Shown here: positions 51,033 to 54,764 of the stretch, one piece after another | Numbering within the stretch: position 1 is the stretch's first letter | Layout: each line of letters opens with the position of its first letter | Notes under the pieces: model-generated | The model's database searches: none | What the model was told of the DNA's origin: nothing | What the model saw: the letters and a program-made list of their open reading frames with translations, nothing else | Translations under genes and position numbers: made by a program | NCBI RefSeq assembly: GCF_011038975.1 | Contig: NZ_JAAKEC010000020.1 | Coordinates: forward strand, 1-54,764 | Length of the DNA stretch: 54,764 bases | Reading direction: 5' to 3' | DNA from: Adlercreutzia sp. ZJ176 | GTDB lineage: Bacteria > Actinomycetota > Coriobacteriia > Coriobacteriales > Eggerthellaceae

Positions 51033-54000
51033 CTACTTGCCCAGGCCGCTCATGGCAACAGCCGTCGCGCCGGCGGGCGCGGCCGCCTCAGGCGACCAGC
51101 TCACGCCCCGGCGGGCGGGCGATCCCGAGGGGGAGTCGCCGCCGTCGGCAAGGTCGTCCTCGTACTCCTTGAGGCGGCGCGAGAACAGCGCGCGACGGGT
51201 GGCAACACAAACAGCATAAACCAGCGTCACCACGATGCCAAGGATAATGTAGAAGTGCACCCAGCAGCCCACGTGGCGCTCAGCCAGCGGGGTGGCCTCG
51301 TCGCCGATGTCGGCGAGCGGCGTCTGGCCATCACCGATGACAGCCTCGGCCGCGCCCTCAAGCGCGTCCACGAGGGGCGTCACCACAGGAGCCAGCGGAC
51401 CAGCGGGCACCGTGCCCGGAACCGGCGCCGGCGTCACAGGACCCGGAGCGGGAGTCGGACCAGGGGTGACAGGACCCGGGGTGGGCGTGGGAGCCGGGTC
51501 GACCGGGATAGGATCGGTCTGCGCGGTGTCCGTAATGTCCTCCTCGCCCGGATTGCCCGGGGTGCTCGGATCGCCAGGCTCACCAGGCCCACCCGGAGTA
51601 CCCGGCTCGCCCGGGTTGTCAGGCTCGCCAGGCCCGCCCGGCTCGCCAGGCCCGCCCGGGTTGTCAGCCACGGCCGTCACGCTGTTGTACAGGTTGGTAG
51701 CGCCCAGGTCAGCCGCCTGCACGATGTACGCATACTGGAGCGTAGCCGAAGCGTTCGGCGCAAGGCTGCTGATGGTGCCGATGGAGGCAACGCCGCCGCC
51801 AACAAGCATCGCCTGGCCAGCTGCGTTCTGCATCTGGTCGTCAAGTACGATGTTCTCGAGCGTCACGTTGCCGTTGTTGGTGACCGTCACGTCGAACGTG
51901 ATGACCTCGCCCAGCGCATAGCTCACACCATTAGCCGGCGTGCTGGTCACGTTCTTGGCCACGAACATGCTCGGTTGCGGCGTGACCACCGGGTCGTCCG
52001 TTTCGCCCGGAGTCACCGTGGGCTCGCCGCCCTCGGGGTCAGTGCCCGTGGCTGTTGCGCTGTTCACAACCTCACCAGCAAGAACGTCCTTCTCGGCAAC
52101 CACGTACTGAGCCTCAACGGTGACGCTCTGGCCAGGAGCCAGGCTGGCGATCTTGGCGGACCGCCCGTCAACCTCATACCCATCGCCAGCGGCAATCTCG
52201 ACGCCCTCAAGCTCATCGGTCATGATGACGTCCGTGAGCGTGACGTTGCCGTTGTTGGCGACATAGATGCGGTACTCGATGGTCTCACCCAGCGCGTAAG
52301 CCGTCCCGTTGGCAGGCGTGCTCTCAGTAGTCTTGCTCACCGTGATGCGCGGCTGCGGCTCGACCAGCTCATCAACCACATCGGTGTTCTCGAACGTCTT
52401 ATCGCTGCCCGAGAAGCTTGCGGTAATGGTGTTAACGAACGAACCGGCCAGGATGTCAGCCTCGGTGATCGTGTAAGTTGCCGTCGTGCTCACCGTCGCA
52501 TCAGGCGCCACATTTCCAAACACGCTCTGCGCCAAGGTGACGCCTTCGACCTCAGTAAGCGTGATGATCTTGGGCTCATTGTAGATGTTGGTCGCATCGA
52601 CGGTGAAGGTAACCGTATCGCCAAGCCCGTACGTGACAGTCTCATCATGCGTCTTGGTCACAACCTTGCCCGGATCGACAGGATCGCCCGAATCACCACC
52701 CGAACCGCCATCCGTCACGGTCAGCGCACCGACCGTCGCGTTAACGGCGTAGTTGGACGCCTTGGCGGTGGAGCTGTCGTTCTCGCCAGCCCACTTGATC
52801 TCGTAGGAGTTCGGAGTGCTGCCGACCAGAGTCTGCGTGCCGGTGGTGGTGAAGGTCGCCGTCTCGTCGTTGACGAAGCCGGTGATCGTGCCCTCGGCCG
52901 TCAGGGCCGCGCCGTCGTAGATCTTGCTGGCGTCAGGCGTGGTCACCGTCAGGGGCGCAGGCGCGATGCTGATGGTCGCGGCGACCGGGGCCGTCTCAGC
53001 GTAGTTAGGAGCCTGGGCCTTTACGTACACGGTGTACTGGCCGGCATCCACGTAGCTCGGATTGACCTCGGACCACAGGCCGTCCGCCGAAATCGCGTAC
53101 AGCAGCGTGGAGCCAGCCACCGCGGCAGCCGCGGAGATCTGCGAAGGCTGCCCGTCGTAGACTTTGTTCATGCCGGCAGCTTTAACGTCGATAGTCACAG
53201 CGTTCTGGTTAGAATCGGTGATGGTGAAGTCGCCGGGCACCACCGTGTAGGTGTAGTTACCGCTCAGGTTCTCGACGGCAGCCGTCAAGGTATCCGCATA
53301 CGTACCCACGTTGACGTTCTTGTTAGCGTCAATGCGCGAGTAGGCCACGGTGCCGAACGAGACCATGTCCTTGGCCACAAGCCCCTCGTCGTTGGTCACG
53401 CCGCCCTGGGCATCAACCTGCGCCGCGCTGATAGAGCCATCGAACGCAGGATCGTCGTTGCCGAACACCTTGGAGCTGTTGTTGACGGTGATGACAACCG
53501 GGCGCGGCGTGATCTGGTACGTGACGGTTGTCTCGCCGCCGTAGTTGCCGATGCCCTTCACCGTCACCGTAACGGTTCCGACGTTGGTAGCCTCGGACCA
53601 CTCGAGCGAGTAGTCGCGATCCTTGACCAGGTCGTTGCTGTTAGCGTCCTTCACAACGGGATCAAGCTTCTGCTCGGAGCCGTTGTAGACGACATCGCTC
53701 GGCGCCTTAACGGTGACACCAACGTAAACGGGCTTATTGGGATCAGGATTATCCGGATCCGGATCCTTGGGATCTTCGGGGTTAATGCTTTGCTTCACGA
53801 CCGTCAGGGTGCCGATGCTGTCTTCGATGGTGTAGTTGGACTCCTTGGCGGTGCCGTTCCACACCAGGCTGTAGGTGTTGTCGGAGCTGCCGACCGCGGT
53901 CTGCGTGCCGGTGGTGATGAAGGTCGCCGTCTCGTCGTTGACGAAGCCGGTGATCGTGCCAGCGGCGGTCAGGGCCATGCCGTCGTAGACCTTGCTGGCA

Positions 54001-54764
54001 TCAGGCGTAGTCACCGTCAGCCCGATCGGGGTGATCTTGAGCGTGCCGATCTCGTCTTCGACCTCGTAGTTGGCCTCATTGGCCGTCTTGTCGAAGGCCA
54101 GGGTGTAGGAGTTGGGCTTCTCGCCGAACTCGGTGATGGTGCCGGTCACGCTGAACGTGACCTCCTCGCCGCCCTGGAGGCCGGCAACCTCGCCGGGTGC
54201 GGTCAGGGGCTGGCCGTTGTACTCGCGGGAGGCGCTCTCGGTGGTCACCTTGAGCGGGGCCCTGGTGATGGTCACGTCGGCAGAGCCGGCCGCGGTCTCA
54301 TAGTTGGGGTTGCGCACCTCTACCTCGACCGTCTGGGCCGCGGTCACGTTCTTCCACGTCGGGGCGCTCTTGGCCCAGTCGCCGCCGGGGGCCCTGTACC
54401 AGACCTCGTCGCCGGGCAGGGACGCGCCGGTGACGCTCACGCCGTGCGAGGCGGCGTCGTAGGGCTTGTTGTAGCCGGCGACCTCAACCTTGGCGGAGTC
54501 GGGGCGGTTGGTGGCCTTGGTGATCTTGAGCGTGCCGATCTCGTCTTCGACCTCGTAGTTGGCCTCATTGGCCGTCTTGTCGAAGGCCAGGGTGTAGGAG
54601 TTGGGCTTCTCGCCGAACTCGGTGATGGTGCCGGTCACGCTGAACGTGACCTCCTCGCCGCCCTGGAGGCCGGCAACCTCGCCGGGTGCGGTCAGGGGCT
54701 GGCCGTTGTACTCGCGGGAGGCGCTCTCGGTGGTCACCTTGAGCGGGGCCCTGGTGATGGTCAC
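51033..54764 (-). CDS. Giant MBG/DUF11-repeat surface protein, 5' part outside window
   Basis: 1243 residues are visible; the start lies beyond the window. From the N-terminal side: MBG-type domains of about 80 residues (VTTPDASKVYDGMALTAAGT, YNGQPLTAPGEVAGLQGGEE), several nearly identical. Then DUF11-like modules (YALGETIEYRIYVANNGNVT, LTDVIMTDELEG), a Pro/Gly-rich wall-spanning stalk, and one membrane helix (VHFYIILGIVVTLVYAVCVA) with a basic tail of about 60 residues. No LPxTG-type motif precedes the helix, so membrane anchoring is likely. It is a large adhesin, probably variable in repeat number. Confidence 0.85.
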   Translation of the reverse strand: MTITRAPLKVTTESASREYNGQPLTAPGEVAGLQGGEEVTFSVTGTITEFGEKPNSYTLAFDKTANEANYEVEDEIGTLKITKATNRPDSAKVEVAGYNKPYDAASHGVSVTGASLPGDEVWYRAPGGDWAKSAPTWKNVTAAQTVEVEVRNPNYETAAGSADVTITRAPLKVTTESASREYNGQPLTAPGEVAGLQGGEEVTFSVTGTITEFGEKPNSYTLAFDKTANEANYEVEDEIGTLKITPIGLTVTTPDASKVYDGMALTAAGTITGFVNDETATFITTGTQTAVGSSDNTYSLVWNGTAKESNYTIEDSIGTLTVVKQSINPEDPKDPDPDNPDPNKPVYVGVTVKAPSDVVYNGSEQKLDPVVKDANSNDLVKDRDYSLEWSEATNVGTVTVTVKGIGNYGGETTVTYQITPRPVVITVNNSSKVFGNDDPAFDGSISAAQVDAQGGVTNDEGLVAKDMVSFGTVAYSRIDANKNVNVGTYADTLTAAVENLSGNYTYTVVPGDFTITDSNQNAVTIDVKAAGMNKVYDGQPSQISAAAAVAGSTLLYAISADGLWSEVNPSYVDAGQYTVYVKAQAPNYAETAPVAATISIAPAPLTVTTPDASKIYDGAALTAEGTITGFVNDETATFTTTGTQTLVGSTPNSYEIKWAGENDSSTAKASNYAVNATVGALTVTDGGSGGDSGDPVDPGKVVTKTHDETVTYGLGDTVTFTVDATNIYNEPKIITLTEVEGVTLAQSVFGNVAPDATVSTTATYTITEADILAGSFVNTITASFSGSDKTFENTDVVDELVEPQPRITVSKTTESTPANGTAYALGETIEYRIYVANNGNVTLTDVIMTDELEGVEIAAGDGYEVDGRSAKIASLAPGQSVTVEAQYVVAEKDVLAGEVVNSATATGTDPEGGEPTVTPGETDDPVVTPQPSMFVAKNVTSTPANGVSYALGEVITFDVTVTNNGNVTLENIVLDDQMQNAAGQAMLVGGGVASIGTISSLAPNASATLQYAYIVQAADLGATNLYNSVTAVADNPGGPGEPGGPGEPDNPGEPGTPGGPGEPGDPSTPGNPGEEDITDTAQTDPIPVDPAPTPTPGPVTPGPTPAPGPVTPAPVPGTVPAGPLAPVVTPLVDALEGAAEAVIGDGQTPLADIGDEATPLAERHVGCWVHFYIILGIVVTLVYAVCVATRRALFSRRLKEYEDDLADGGDSPSGSPARRGVSWSPEAAAPAGATAVAMSGLGK
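54031..54764 (-). repeat. Near-identical 489-bp period repeat in the adhesin gene
   Basis: Bases 54031-54275 recur without visible difference at 54520-54764, where the window ends. The period of 489 bp equals 163 residues, two MBG domains. The array probably continues outside the window. Confidence 0.85.

Overview
The window looks like a piece of a high-GC, Gram-positive gut actinobacterium of the class Coriobacteriia (Eggerthella/Gordonibacter/Slackia-like). This is inferred from the style of the genes: VaFE/SpaA surface protein with a class B sortase, MBG-repeat adhesin, and ICE genes of the PrgI/Maff2/VirB4 kind. No species marker is present. Positions 1 to about 45380 read as one integrative and conjugative element (ICE). 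The last 9.4 kb are probably host chromosome or older island remnants.

Left part, mostly + strand. A plasmid-like maintenance module comes first: parA, parB and a winged-helix replication initiator-like gene with internal 15-bp repeats (214-3134). Next is a class II Fic protein with its own palindromic operator (3474-4712), then a 5'-truncated ATP-binding regulator on the - strand. Four small ICE/phage-type genes of unknown function follow (6139-9751), with an XRE repressor and two GTAC-centred operator-like sites. An oriT candidate, a MobC-like protein and a MobP-type relaxase lie at 10219-11980, followed by two accessory genes up to 13288.

Cargo, - strand, 25949 down to 13635: an exopolysaccharide or capsule operon. 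It starts with two tandem NusG/LoaP-like antiterminators, then an initiating sugar-phosphate transferase, a glycosyltransferase-like gene, rfbA, rfbB, rfbC, an SDR epimerase/reductase, a GT4 glycosyltransferase, a hexapeptide acyltransferase, a Wzy/EpsG-like polymerase, another transferase, a second acyltransferase and a Wzx-like flippase. Most junctions from rfbA onward overlap by 4 to 17 bp. The distal genes are visibly AT-richer than the rest of the element. Directly upstream, 26041-26174 looks like a roughly 116-bp invertible promoter flanked by inverted serine-recombinase sites, beside a serine recombinase gene (26256-26873). Its only consensus -10 (TATAAT) points away from the operon in this assembly. 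The arrangement parallels the Bacteroides Mpi/UpxY capsule switches, but in an actinobacterial ICE. I consider it the main discovery candidate.

Conjugation module, - strand, 42480 down to 26982: PcfB-like protein, VirD4 coupling protein, Maff2, PrgI, VirB4, glucosaminidase-NlpC/P60 hydrolase, a membrane-anchored protein, a VirB6-like protein, a small conserved protein, a thioester/VaFE surface protein with a YPKTG anchor, and a class B sortase. Three copies of a hairpin leader (ATTCCA loop, 13-nt spacer, CAAGAYGCAAAGGA ribosome-binding segment) occur in this operon.

Right end: a small HTH protein, an excisionase-like protein, a tyrosine integrase, an intact tRNA-Gly(CCC) with its own promoter-like box and terminator, candidate integrase arm sites matching a pair at the left end, and a 49-bp copy of the tRNA 3' part (45332-45380) as the probable attR. 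Beyond it are a REP-like inverted repeat, two AlbA/ATPase-type regulators (one with a decayed paralogous tail upstream), a damaged-looking DUF6088-like gene, and a giant MBG/DUF11 repeat adhesin that runs off the window end.
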